Assembly (NCBI GenBank): GCA_934481355.1
Contig: CAKSPH010000019.1
Span: 1 to 44,840 of the forward strand
DNA length: 44,840 nt
Direction: 5' to 3'
Source: an uncultured Oscillospiraceae bacterium
GTDB lineage: Bacteria > Bacillota > Clostridia > Oscillospirales > Ruminococcaceae
Positions 32,728-41,500 of this stretch are shown here, in pieces (positions within the stretch are counted from its first letter, which is position 1; the number at the start of each line of letters is the position of its first letter). The position numbers and the translations under genes are program-made. The notes under the pieces are model-generated. The model did not search any database, was not told the DNA's origin, and saw only the letters and a list, made by a program, of their open reading frames with translations.

Positions 32728-34449
32728 ATGTCCGATTTCACAAACAAGTTAGACGAAAAGCTGGCGCTTCTGCGGGAAAGTTTCCTTGACGGAGGGGATT
32801 TCTCCCAGCTTCAGGAGCGGTTCTCTCCCGCGATGAAAGCTGGCGGGGAATACGCCGCGTTTATCTCAGTGTGCGATACGACGGTCAGGGCGGCGGTGCT
32901 TCGCGGTCATGGGGGAACTCCGGAAGCCGCATGGAACAGCGCCTGCCGTGCCGCCTCCGAGTATGTCCGGAAATCCGGAATACTTCCGGTGTGGGTCAAG
33001 GCGGATATCACCTCCAGCAGTGAAAAGGCGACGTTTGCGGAGCTGATGGAGCAGGTCGCCAAGAGTCGCAACGAGTTTTTCCGCAGGGGGATCTCCTTTG
33101 ACGACAGGCTCGAAACCGCTCTCATTGAGGCGGAAATAAACGGCAGCCGCGTCATAACCTACAAACAGCACATCATTGAGCTGAAGCGCGTCAACAAATA
33201 CCTCGCGGCGTGCGGACTTAAAACCCTCACGGAGTTTCCGCAGGAGGTAACGCTGTTCGACTGCGAAAGCCGGTTCTGCGGGGAAAACAACGATGTACAT
33301 AAGCTCTACGGAAGCGGTAACAACTGCGGCAGACGTGTCATAGAGCGCTTTGACGACGATCTTGCCCTGGAAGTCATCAGGACCTCGTCGGAGTATCTGT
33401 CCATGCAGGTCGCGATGAACGGAAAGTTCGATTACGGATACTACCCGATATTCCACAGGGAGATACCGGGTTACAATATCCAGCGCCATGCTTCCTCAAT
33501 ATGGAGCCTGATATGCGCCTACCGCCTGACCGGCGACAAGTTCACCCTGAACCAGATCGAAAAGGCGATAGGCTTTATGGTTGCGAACACATTCAAGAAA
33601 TATCCGGACAGGGAGGACTCTGACAACACAGTGTACCTTGCGGATTTACAGCTTAACGAAGTCAAGCTCGGAGGAAACGCGCTTGCCGTCATAATGCTGA
33701 CGGAGTATATGGACGCTACCGGTTCGCAGAGGTACGTTAAGCTCTGCCGGGAGCTCGGCAATGGCCTGATGGAGCTTTTCGACCCGCGCTGCGGCAGGTT
33801 TTTCCATGTGCTGAATTATCCGTCGCTTTCCCCGAAAGACCAGTTCCGAACCGTGTATTACGATGGCGAGGCGACATTTGCACTGTGCCGTCTTTACGGG
33901 CTCACCAGGGACAAAAAGTGGCTGGACGCGGCGGCGATGGCTGCGGACAGATTTATCCGCAAGGGCTACGAACAGTACCGCGACCACTGGGTAGCCTATG
34001 CGATGAACGAGCTCACGAAATACCTCCCGGAGGACAAGTACCTGAGTTTCGGACTGAAAAACGCGGACGTCAACCTTGACAGGATATACAATCAGGACAC
34101 CACCTACCACACCTATCTTGAGCTTCTCTGCGTGACGTTCGAACTTTACAGCCGGATAATGGAGCAGGGGCTCTCCTGCCAGTATCTGGAGCAGTTCCAT
34201 ACGGAGAAGTTCATCAGGACGATATATCACCGCGCGGAATATATGCTCAACGGCTATGGTTATCCGGAGTACGTCATGTACCTGAAATATCCGAACACAT
34301 CGCTGGGAGCTTTCTTTGTGCGGCATGACGGTTACAGGATAAGAATAGACGATATCCAGCATTTCTGCGGCGCCTACTATTCATTCTATCGTAATTACGG
34401 GAAGCTGGAGGTGCTCAGGACATCTTTGGAAGATAAGCGAGAGGACTAA
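32728..34449 (+). CDS. Predicted helical-barrel carbohydrate-active or epimerase-like protein (573 aa)
   Basis: No signal peptide or membrane helix, so cytoplasmic. Residues ~1-210 form an N-terminal domain I do not recognise. From ~215 on, repeated paired helices with aromatic-rich loops look like an (alpha/alpha)6 barrel, as in glycoside hydrolases and C5- or 2-epimerases: NIQRHASSIWSLICAYRLTG, LGGNALAVIMLTEYMDATG (near 312-330), YYDGEATFALCRLYGLT (~377), DHWVAYAMNEL (~419). Strong AGGAGG-like site (GGGAGGTCCAT). It is first in an operon, five bases upstream of the CapA/DUF6270 protein, so it probably acts on the same surface polymer. Enzyme class and substrate are not established. Confidence 0.65.
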   Translation: MSDFTNKLDEKLALLRESFLDGGDFSQLQERFSPAMKAGGEYAAFISVCDTTVRAAVLRGHGGTPEAAWNSACRAASEYVRKSGILPVWVKADITSSSEKATFAELMEQVAKSRNEFFRRGISFDDRLETALIEAEINGSRVITYKQHIIELKRVNKYLAACGLKTLTEFPQEVTLFDCESRFCGENNDVHKLYGSGNNCGRRVIERFDDDLALEVIRTSSEYLSMQVAMNGKFDYGYYPIFHREIPGYNIQRHASSIWSLICAYRLTGDKFTLNQIEKAIGFMVANTFKKYPDREDSDNTVYLADLQLNEVKLGGNALAVIMLTEYMDATGSQRYVKLCRELGNGLMELFDPRCGRFFHVLNYPSLSPKDQFRTVYYDGEATFALCRLYGLTRDKKWLDAAAMAADRFIRKGYEQYRDHWVAYAMNELTKYLPEDKYLSFGLKNADVNLDRIYNQDTTYHTYLELLCVTFELYSRIMEQGLSCQYLEQFHTEKFIRTIYHRAEYMLNGYGYPEYVMYLKYPNTSLGAFFVRHDGYRIRIDDIQHFCGAYYSFYRNYGKLEVLRTSLEDKRED

Positions 34450-34454
34450 CGGCA

Positions 34455-37400
34455 ATGGCACCAATTCTTAGAGCACCAGAGGGATTTACGGCAGCGGGCA
34501 GGGACGGCAGCGCTTTCATGAAGTGGAATCCGGTTCCCGGCGCGGCAGGTTACAGACTGTTCTTTTACAGCTCCGACGATCCCGACACGGTGATAAAGAC
34601 GCGCTACGCACAGGGAACCAGCAAGGGGATACTCGGTTTCCAGAACAAGAAGGAATACCTTGTTGAAATATGCGCCTATACCGTAAAGGACGGAAAGGAA
34701 GTCCCCGGTCAGCGCTCGGAGAAGAAGCGGTTCACGCCCCATGTTCTCCGTCTGAAGGCTCAGCGGGTGCTCTGCCTGAAAAGCGGCCAGAGCGGGCAGA
34801 TCTCATGGGAATCTGCGATGGGAATGCCGCCGGTGTCATTTTCCTGCGACAATCCTGCGGTGGCTTCCGTTGACAGTATGGGAACTGTTACGGCTAAATC
34901 ACGAGGCACCGCGAACATCACGCTGACATCCCTCAATGACAGCCAGACTTTCGTGACAAGGATAGCCGTGGACAGGGATCATTCCTGTGCGGAAAAGCGC
35001 GCGGTCATGATGTTTACCGGCGACCTGATGTGTACCGCGAAGCAGCAGCGCTCTGCGGCGAAATGCGGGTTTGATTTCCACGATACGTTCCGCCAGCTCC
35101 GTGATATAATCTCCAAGGCGGATTTTTCAGCTGGAGTTCTGGAAACTGTCTGCTGCGATACCCGGCCGTATGAGTACGAGCAGCTCCGGCTGGACAGTGG
35201 CTCGCCTAACTGTAATTCACCGTCATCTTTCGTGGCAGCGGCGGCTTCTGCCGGATTCAGCGCGATGATAACCGCCAATAACCACAATTGCGACTGCGGT
35301 ATGGATGGACTTTATTCCACTGCGGACGCCATAAAACGCTGCGGCATGAAGAATATAGGCACACTCGGCGACAACCCGGTCATGGTGAATGTGAACGGCA
35401 TAAACGTGGCGATAATCGCCTGCACCATGATCTCAAACGGCACCGAGGGAAGTCTTGGGCTCGCCGGAGTGAATCCGAACGGCGCATACAGCCGCGAGTA
35501 TTTTACAGAGCTTGTGAACAGCGCCAGAAGCATGGGCGCGGAATACATAGTTGCATTCATCCACTGGGGAGCCATGAACACCCCCCGGGTGAGAAAGCAC
35601 CAGCTTGACGAGGCACAGTTCATTGCTGACGCGGGCGCTGATCTCATCGTGGGTTCTCACCCGCACCTTATACAAAGATTCAGCTGGCTGCGCTCGGCTG
35701 ACGGCAGACGCGTGCCGTGCGCGTACTCGCTCGGAAATATGCTCAGCGCCATGTCCGAGATAGACGGAAACCGCGACGGCGCGGTACTCCGTGCGGAGCT
35801 CCGCCGGGAGAACGGCGCGATACTTACACGCGTATCCTACATTCCCTGCATGACGGAGGACAGGAGCTGGGGCTATGAGATCGTCCCGGTTTTCCCGCCG
35901 CACGACAAAGAGAGCGCGGCTTCATTCGAGCGCACAAAGACGGTTCTCGGAACAGGCATAAACCACTTTGAATTCCGGCCGCTCATTTATCTCAGCGGCT
36001 CCAGGCTGCTGAACAGGATATTCTCCGCCGGAAGGGGATTCCGCACGGACCGCACCGCGCTGCTGCTTTCCCAGCTTTCGCTCGGCTGCGGCAAATCTGC
36101 TCCTGAGGAAGCGATAGAAGCGGCGGAAGGCGACGAGCGCCTGAAGCTGGATCTTTCAAAAGAACTAGCCGGAAATATGGGAGAATCACAGGCGGATTAC
36201 TGCGCCGTGGATTTCCTGGCGGCTGCGGCTGCCGCCTGCTACAAGCCGGCAGGGGAGCCCGGAGAAGCTCCGGTGTTCTTCACCGGTTCCAGGAGCTTTA
36301 AGCGGAGCGCGTTCTACAAGGAGCACAGGGAGCAGTTCGCCAGGATAAACCCTCCGTTCGGTGAATCCGTCTGGAAGCCGCTCATTGAGCGCTACGCAAA
36401 TCAGGTGCTGGAAGTATTCCCGCCGGAGCGCGTCATACTTTTCAGGCACACTTTCGGAAGCCATTCCGTAAAGGACAACGAACTGCGCAACTGCCAGCCT
36501 AAAAACAGCATAAACCGCTTTATCCGCGCGATGGAGGACTACTTCATCGCCATTGCCTCGCCGCTGGTCGTTGATCTGTCCAAGCACTATTTCTCCGATG
36601 GCGACGGAACGATGGAGTACGAGGAAGCATACTATATTGACGCATACAACGCCGTTGTGAAGCTGACGGACGGCAGCGGGCGAACCTGCGTTTCAGTCCC
36701 GGACGAGGGGCTGTGGTTCCAGCGTGTGATGAAGTACTACCAGAGCATGACCGCCCGCGCTTACCAGAGCTGGCTGATGGACATGGACTGCGCGGCAGAC
36801 CTGCTGATAGCGTACACCTCCGCAGAATTTGCCGGGCGCAACAGCGAGCGCCTGCTCCGTCTGAAGCACTCCGGGCGCGCTGAGCTTTCCTCGGTGCGGG
36901 ATTTCTTTGTCGGCGACAGCGGCGCTGATGAGATAATAAAGGCGGCGGATCTTATCCATGCGCTGTTAAACGGGCACATCGACCGTTCCTACGACTTCTT
37001 CGAGCCGGCTTTCCGCGGACATTACAACATAATCCGCAAGATGGTAAGGCTGCTTTCGACAGAGATTGGCGCTTCCGTAAACGAGGACAGTGCGGAGCTT
37101 GCATTCCTGCTTCGCGGCAAGACGCAGATGAAGCGCTACATTTCCGCCCTTAACCGTATGACCCTTGATATATGGGGGAGCTGCGTTTCAAGGGAATCCG
37201 CCAACAGGAGCCGAGGCGCGTACATCGGCACATACATCTTCAAGCAGTCTCCGCTGCTTGCATTCGACCAGCCGGTAGACGTTAAGCTCCCGGAGGGCAC
37301 CGAAGCATTCTGCGGCAACAAATGGCGCCGCCGTACCATGGAAGATTCCTTCCTGCGCAGCGGCGACGCGGACATAAAAAACAGCGAATCACGCTGGATA

Positions 37401-37955
37401 CTTCTGGATTTCTACGACCTGATAAGCCGCATGGCTGATTACAGGGGAGGGCTTTTCGAGATAGACGACTTCATTCTGCGCACGGATTTCTACAAGAGCA
37501 TACAGCCGGAGTGCCGCGAGTGCTATCTTTTCGAAAAGCGGGACATGAAATTCTGCTTTGAGATGATGACCCGCTTCGCCAAGATGATACTTGAAAAGTA
37601 CGGCGAGCACATCATTCTGATAAAGACCGAACCCAAGAATATGTACATCGACCTCGACTATCGGCTTAAACCGCTCGAGGATGACGGAATGTTCGAGATA
37701 AAGAAAAAGTTCATTTCGCTGTGCGAGGAGCGCTTTGCGAGCGTTACCGGGTGCTATGTGATAGATATATCCAAGCACTTCTATTCTTCGGACAGCTTTC
37801 CGCTGGGCGGCGCGCATATCGTGCACTATGAGGACGAATTCTACCGCCAGACCGGCGAGTATATCACAGAGATAATCGGCGGGAGCAGCAGGCGTGTATT
37901 CAGCACGGTTGACGACAATTACCTGCTGCTGAGGAATCTGAAGCTCAACAGATAA
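34455..37955 (+). CDS. Multidomain FN3/BIG2/CapA/DUF6270 protein (1166 aa)
   Basis: Residues 1-95 look like a fibronectin type III domain (FMKWNPVPGAAGYRLFFYSS). Residues ~96-175 are an Ig-like BIG2 domain (CDNPAVASVDSMGTVTAKSR). A CapA/PGA_cap metallophosphoesterase domain follows at ~184-470: MFTGDLMC, TANNHNCDCGMDGL, FIHWGA, ADLIVGSHPHLIQ and YSLGNML. Then two DUF6270 (SGNH-like) copies: ~509-745, starting LIYLSGSRLLNR, and ~904-1140, starting LDIWGSCVSRES. Both end with a matching motif (VVDLSKHYFSD; VIDISKHFYSS). No signal peptide or transmembrane helix is visible, odd for FN3/BIG2 domains. CapA proteins act in poly-gamma-glutamate or capsule metabolism; the polymer here is unknown. It starts 5 bases after the preceding gene. 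Confidence 0.8.
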   Translation: MAPILRAPEGFTAAGRDGSAFMKWNPVPGAAGYRLFFYSSDDPDTVIKTRYAQGTSKGILGFQNKKEYLVEICAYTVKDGKEVPGQRSEKKRFTPHVLRLKAQRVLCLKSGQSGQISWESAMGMPPVSFSCDNPAVASVDSMGTVTAKSRGTANITLTSLNDSQTFVTRIAVDRDHSCAEKRAVMMFTGDLMCTAKQQRSAAKCGFDFHDTFRQLRDIISKADFSAGVLETVCCDTRPYEYEQLRLDSGSPNCNSPSSFVAAAASAGFSAMITANNHNCDCGMDGLYSTADAIKRCGMKNIGTLGDNPVMVNVNGINVAIIACTMISNGTEGSLGLAGVNPNGAYSREYFTELVNSARSMGAEYIVAFIHWGAMNTPRVRKHQLDEAQFIADAGADLIVGSHPHLIQRFSWLRSADGRRVPCAYSLGNMLSAMSEIDGNRDGAVLRAELRRENGAILTRVSYIPCMTEDRSWGYEIVPVFPPHDKESAASFERTKTVLGTGINHFEFRPLIYLSGSRLLNRIFSAGRGFRTDRTALLLSQLSLGCGKSAPEEAIEAAEGDERLKLDLSKELAGNMGESQADYCAVDFLAAAAAACYKPAGEPGEAPVFFTGSRSFKRSAFYKEHREQFARINPPFGESVWKPLIERYANQVLEVFPPERVILFRHTFGSHSVKDNELRNCQPKNSINRFIRAMEDYFIAIASPLVVDLSKHYFSDGDGTMEYEEAYYIDAYNAVVKLTDGSGRTCVSVPDEGLWFQRVMKYYQSMTARAYQSWLMDMDCAADLLIAYTSAEFAGRNSERLLRLKHSGRAELSSVRDFFVGDSGADEIIKAADLIHALLNGHIDRSYDFFEPAFRGHYNIIRKMVRLLSTEIGASVNEDSAELAFLLRGKTQMKRYISALNRMTLDIWGSCVSRESANRSRGAYIGTYIFKQSPLLAFDQPVDVKLPEGTEAFCGNKWRRRTMEDSFLRSGDADIKNSESRWILLDFYDLISRMADYRGGLFEIDDFILRTDFYKSIQPECRECYLFEKRDMKFCFEMMTRFAKMILEKYGEHIILIKTEPKNMYIDLDYRLKPLEDDGMFEIKKKFISLCEERFASVTGCYVIDISKHFYSSDSFPLGGAHIVHYEDEFYRQTGEYITEIIGGSSRRVFSTVDDNYLLLRNLKLNR

Positions 37956-37975
37956 AACGAGAGGGGGCGTTTTCC

Positions 37976-39202
37976 GTGGAAAACAGAATAAAACGGAGCG
38001 GTCCAGCGGTATTGCTGGCTATTTCGCTGCTTTCCGGCTGTTCTCCCGCGGAAAGCCCCCGCACCGCTATTACCTCGGAATGCTCATCGGAAGCACCACA
38101 GGAAACTGCGGAAGTATTTTCTCTGGAACAGCAGGAGACCTCCGCGCCTGAAACGGTTCAGAGCTCCGCTGAAACTGATCAGTCCTCAGCCGAAACCGCG
38201 CAGACGGTTCAGGCAACAGAGGAAAATTCCACTGTACAGGCAGTTCAGGTATCTTCCGAGGATTCCGCAGAACCGGATACAAAGCCGGATATCCCGGCGC
38301 AGACGACCGTAACCACCGTCCAGACGACTCAGCCGCCGTCAACGACTGTAACGACTACCCAGCCGCCTCCCGCAGAGCCGGTCAGGGTAGTTATCCCGGA
38401 CGTGAGGGTGCCGCTGTCGCCGGGCACGGAAACGATATCCGATGGCCCCGCCGTTGTTGATTACAGCAATTCGGCGGACGGGTATATTTCGGTGTGCTGG
38501 GCGGATTCCGGCAAGCGCGTGAAGCTGCGGCTCACATACGGAGATAAGGTGTACGACCACGATGTTTCCGGCGGGGGAGCGACCGAATACTTCCCGATAT
38601 CCTGCGGCAGCGGAGACTACACGGTACAGCTCTATGAGCAGACCGAGGGCAACAAGTACCGCAAGGCTCTGGAGCAGCAGATAGACGTGAAGCTTAAAAG
38701 CGATGTCTCGCCGTTCCTGTATCCGAACAAATATGTGGATTTCAGCAGTAAGTCCGAATGCGTCCGCAAGGCGGCGGAGCTCTGCGCCGGAAAGACAGAT
38801 GAGATAGAGAAGCTGGCGGCGATATTCCAGTGGATAACCGACAGCGTGACGTATGACAGGCAGCTTGCGGCAACGGTGCAGAGCGGATATGTCCCGGATC
38901 CCGACCGCACGCTTGAAAAGAAAACCGGGATATGCTTCGACTACGCCTCGCTTATGGCGGCGATGACGCGTTCACAGGATATCCCGACGAGGCTTGTCAT
39001 AGGCTACGCGGCGGATAACATCTATCACGCATGGAACGAGGTCTATACCAGCGAGACCGGCTGGATAACCCCGGAGCTGCTGCTGTCAAAGCGCGGCTAC
39101 AATATAACTGACGCAACGTTCTATGCCGGTTCCTCCGACAAGGAGAAGATATCGGCTTATATATCTGACAGCGGGAATTATTCCGCGCTGTACTACTATT
39201 GA
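37976..39202 (+). CDS. Lipoprotein with transglutaminase-like domain (408 aa)
   Basis: A GTG start at 37976 follows GAGAGGGGG. A lipoprotein signal (VLLAISLLSGCS, lipobox LSGC) anchors it outside the membrane. Residues ~30-135 are a low-complexity Ser/Thr/Glu/Gln/Pro spacer (EETSAPETVQSSAET; TTVQTTQPPSTTVTT). A beta-rich region follows (~150-240), then a transglutaminase/protease-like domain: Cys319 in TGICFDYASL and His351 in YHAWNEVY. The usual Asp of GWIPVDPT is Glu in GWITPE; Asp379 is another candidate. It may cross-link or cut surface protein or polymer. It precedes the pilus-like genes by 16 bases. Confidence 0.82.
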   Translation: MENRIKRSGPAVLLAISLLSGCSPAESPRTAITSECSSEAPQETAEVFSLEQQETSAPETVQSSAETDQSSAETAQTVQATEENSTVQAVQVSSEDSAEPDTKPDIPAQTTVTTVQTTQPPSTTVTTTQPPPAEPVRVVIPDVRVPLSPGTETISDGPAVVDYSNSADGYISVCWADSGKRVKLRLTYGDKVYDHDVSGGGATEYFPISCGSGDYTVQLYEQTEGNKYRKALEQQIDVKLKSDVSPFLYPNKYVDFSSKSECVRKAAELCAGKTDEIEKLAAIFQWITDSVTYDRQLAATVQSGYVPDPDRTLEKKTGICFDYASLMAAMTRSQDIPTRLVIGYAADNIYHAWNEVYTSETGWITPELLLSKRGYNITDATFYAGSSDKEKISAYISDSGNYSALYYY

Positions 39203-39218
39203 CCCGGAGGTGCGCTAA

Positions 39219-40268
39219 ATGCGAAACAAAAGGCTGAATTATGCGCAGGTGGAATTTATCTGCGAGCAGCTTTCGATGATACTTGGCTCAGGCATGAGCA
39301 TTCCGGACGGATTGTCGCTGCTGTGCGACGATACTTCTGACCGGCAGCTTACGGAGGTATGCAGGGCGATAGCCGCCGAGACCGAAAAGGGTGTTCCGCT
39401 TTCCGGAGCAGTAAGGGCTACGGGCTCATTCCCGGATTACGCGGCGGACATGATATATCTCGGCGAGCTCAGCGGCAAGCTTGAGGATGTCCTGAGAGGT
39501 TTATCGGAATATTACGAGGAGCGCGACGATATCCGCAGGACTCTGCGCTCCGCCGTGCTTCATCCGATGGTGCTGCTTCTGATGATGACGGTAGTAATAA
39601 TTGTGCTGGTGCTTGCTGTTATCCCGATGTTCGGAGATATATTCTCGCAGTTTGACAGCTCCGTCAGCGCTGCTGTGCAGAAAACGATTGATCTCGCGTA
39701 CAATTCCGGAATTGTCATTATGATCGTGCTGCTGGTGATAATCGCAGTTTCCGGAGTTACGGCGCTGCTTTCCTTAACCAAGAAAACCGGTGGCGCTCTG
39801 CGGAGATTTGCAGCGGCGTTCCCGCTTACCCGTGGTATATCAGAAAAGCTGTCCCTAGCGGAGCTCACCCGTGCAATAAGCATTACGGTTTCCGCCGGCG
39901 TTTCTCCTGCGGAAATGCTGACCCACGCAAATCTGCGGAGCTTTATCCGGGACAGGCGGCTTGCCGAGAAATTCGATATCTGCGAAAAACGCGTGTTTGA
40001 CGGCGAGGGATTCCCGCAGGCTCTGGAGGAGAGCGGAATCCTGCCCCCGCTTTATGCAAAATCGCTTCGGCTCGCATACGATTCCGGAAGATTTGAAGAG
40101 GTCTGGAGAAAGATAAGCGGTAATTACAGCGAGGAAGCCTCCCGCAGCCTTGTGAATCTTACAGCGGTCATCGAGCCCGCTATAATCGTGATACTCGGCG
40201 TGCTGATAGGCGCGATACTCCTGATGCTGATGATACCGCTGATGAACATAATGTCTGTGCTGGGGTGA
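39219..40268 (+). CDS. PilC/GspF-type membrane platform protein
   Basis: This is the inner-membrane platform of type IV pilus and type II secretion systems. Two cytoplasmic GspF domains are visible: CEQLSMILGSGMSIPDGLSLL, and a second with LAELTRAISITVSAGVSPAEML. Hydrophobic helices lie at ~115-140 (LLLMMTVVIIVLVLAVIP), ~165-188 and the C-terminal IEPAIIVILGVLIGAILLML. Length is 349 aa, slightly shorter than PilC. RBS GGAGGTGCGCTAA. Its stop touches the next start region, and PilT lies at the end of the same operon. Confidence 0.93.
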   Translation: MRNKRLNYAQVEFICEQLSMILGSGMSIPDGLSLLCDDTSDRQLTEVCRAIAAETEKGVPLSGAVRATGSFPDYAADMIYLGELSGKLEDVLRGLSEYYEERDDIRRTLRSAVLHPMVLLLMMTVVIIVLVLAVIPMFGDIFSQFDSSVSAAVQKTIDLAYNSGIVIMIVLLVIIAVSGVTALLSLTKKTGGALRRFAAAFPLTRGISEKLSLAELTRAISITVSAGVSPAEMLTHANLRSFIRDRRLAEKFDICEKRVFDGEGFPQALEESGILPPLYAKSLRLAYDSGRFEEVWRKISGNYSEEASRSLVNLTAVIEPAIIVILGVLIGAILLMLMIPLMNIMSVLG

Positions 40269-40270
40269 GC

Positions 40271-40594
40271 ATGATGAAGAGATCTGACGGCATCAGGGCG
40301 GCAGTCCCGGTGATACTTGGAGTCGTTCTGTTTGCGGCAATGATAGTCTGGCTGATAGCCGCAGTCGGGAACGTCTCCGCAGCTACTGACGAGGAGCGGC
40401 TGGAGCAGGTGCGGCAGTCCGTGGAAAACGGCATAACGCTGTGCTACGCCGTTGAGGGCGCTTATCCCGAGAAGCTGGGCCACCTGACCGAGAACTACGG
40501 AGTGGTCATCAACGAGGAAAAATATCTTGTGCATTACGAGTGCTTTGCGGCGAACGTACGTCCGACAGTCACGGTGATTCGGAGGGATAACTGA
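40271..40594 (+). CDS. Small single-helix protein of the pilus-like operon (107 aa)
   Basis: The ATG at 40271 is preferred because GGGGTGA lies just before it; GTG at 40265 and ATG at 40274 are alternatives. One transmembrane helix (VPVILGVVLFAAMIVWLIAAV) is followed by a short extracytoplasmic domain containing CYAVEGAYPEKLGHL and YLVHYECF, reminiscent of the globular part of pilin-like proteins. There is no prepilin peptidase site with Glu at position 5. Its family is not recognised; operon position suggests a pilus-related subunit. Confidence 0.7.
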   Translation: MMKRSDGIRAAVPVILGVVLFAAMIVWLIAAVGNVSAATDEERLEQVRQSVENGITLCYAVEGAYPEKLGHLTENYGVVINEEKYLVHYECFAANVRPTVTVIRRDN

Positions 40595-40595
40595 T

Positions 40596-41051
40596 ATGGC
40601 AGGCAGAAAAAGTCTTGACAGCCGCGGACGCACTATGGCGGACACCGCTTCGGCTGTGGGAAGTATGCTGCTTTTCGTGCTTTTCGCGCTGTGTATGCTT
40701 ATGGCTGTCGCGGTCGCGGCGGATACATACAGCCGCATAAAGAACGGCTATCAGCAGTCGCTTGGCACGGCGGCTTCAATAAAATACGTTTCAAACAAGC
40801 TTCGCTCGGCGGACAGCGTAACCCTGCTGGACAGCGGTGCGGCGGTAGTCAGCGGTGATATGGTCAGCGTTATATACTGCGACGGCGGGCTCTATGAGAA
40901 GAGCTCAGTTGTCGGGGACGACATTTCTCCCTCTGGCGGCGATAAAATTTCAGATATTGATACCATGAGGATTACGGAGCACGACGGGCTGTATGAAATA
41001 ACGGTGAGCAGCGGGGGGCAGACCTCCTCAATGCTTGTGCGGAAAGGGTGA
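40596..41051 (+). CDS. DUF4860-like pilus-operon protein (151 aa)
   Basis: It begins one base after the upstream stop, with GGAGG 10 bases before the ATG. After a polar N-terminus (DSRGRTMADTASAVG) one hydrophobic helix runs ~22-42 (MLLFVLFALCMLMAVAVAA). An extracytoplasmic domain with TLLDSGAAVVSGDMVSVIY and GLYEITVSSGGQ follows, rich in beta structure. It resembles DUF4860 proteins, found in clostridial pilus-like operons. GRTMAD before the helix recalls a prepilin site with Asp instead of Glu at position 5. Function unproven. Confidence 0.65.
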   Translation: MAGRKSLDSRGRTMADTASAVGSMLLFVLFALCMLMAVAVAADTYSRIKNGYQQSLGTAASIKYVSNKLRSADSVTLLDSGAAVVSGDMVSVIYCDGGLYEKSSVVGDDISPSGGDKISDIDTMRITEHDGLYEITVSSGGQTSSMLVRKG

Positions 41052-41500
41052 GGGAACTGAAGGCTTACAGAAAGACCAGTCATCTGCTGTTTGCTGAAAT
41101 GGTGATAGCGCTGCTGTTTTTCATCATTTCGTTTGCTGTAATAATTAGAATATTTGCGGCAGCGGACGGCATGGAACGCCGTGAGCGCCGACGCGAGCAG
41201 GCTTCACTGTGCGCACAGTCCATCGCCGAGGCGTATTCTGTGAGCGGAAACGCGGAAACCGCACTGGAGCTTGTACTCGGGAGCGGCATACAGTATTCCG
41301 GCGACGGCACGATAGGGCTTGACGGCTCAATGAAGCCCTCCTGCCAGCCGGAGATAACGCTCAGCCTTGCTGAAAACCGACGTGAGCTTTCCGCAGGCGT
41401 GTATTCTCAGCTTTCCATCTGCTTTACGGCTGACGGCGAGGAGTTTTACACGCTGGACTGCGGCGCATACATTCCGGAGGGAGGTGCCGCGGTTGGATAA
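41048..41500 (+). CDS. Pilin-like minor subunit (150 aa)
   Basis: The GTG start at 41048 overlaps the previous stop (GTGA). After KTSH comes LLFAEMVIALLFFIISFAVI: Glu at position 5 of the hydrophobic helix, as in type IV pilins, but His replaces the Gly normally before the cleavage site. The external part contains a cysteine pair (~residues 60-100), plus EEFYTLDCGAYI near the C-terminus. Length and single helix fit a minor pseudopilin. Whether a prepilin peptidase can process it is doubtful. Confidence 0.65.
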   Translation: MRELKAYRKTSHLLFAEMVIALLFFIISFAVIIRIFAAADGMERRERRREQASLCAQSIAEAYSVSGNAETALELVLGSGIQYSGDGTIGLDGSMKPSCQPEITLSLAENRRELSAGVYSQLSICFTADGEEFYTLDCGAYIPEGGAAVG

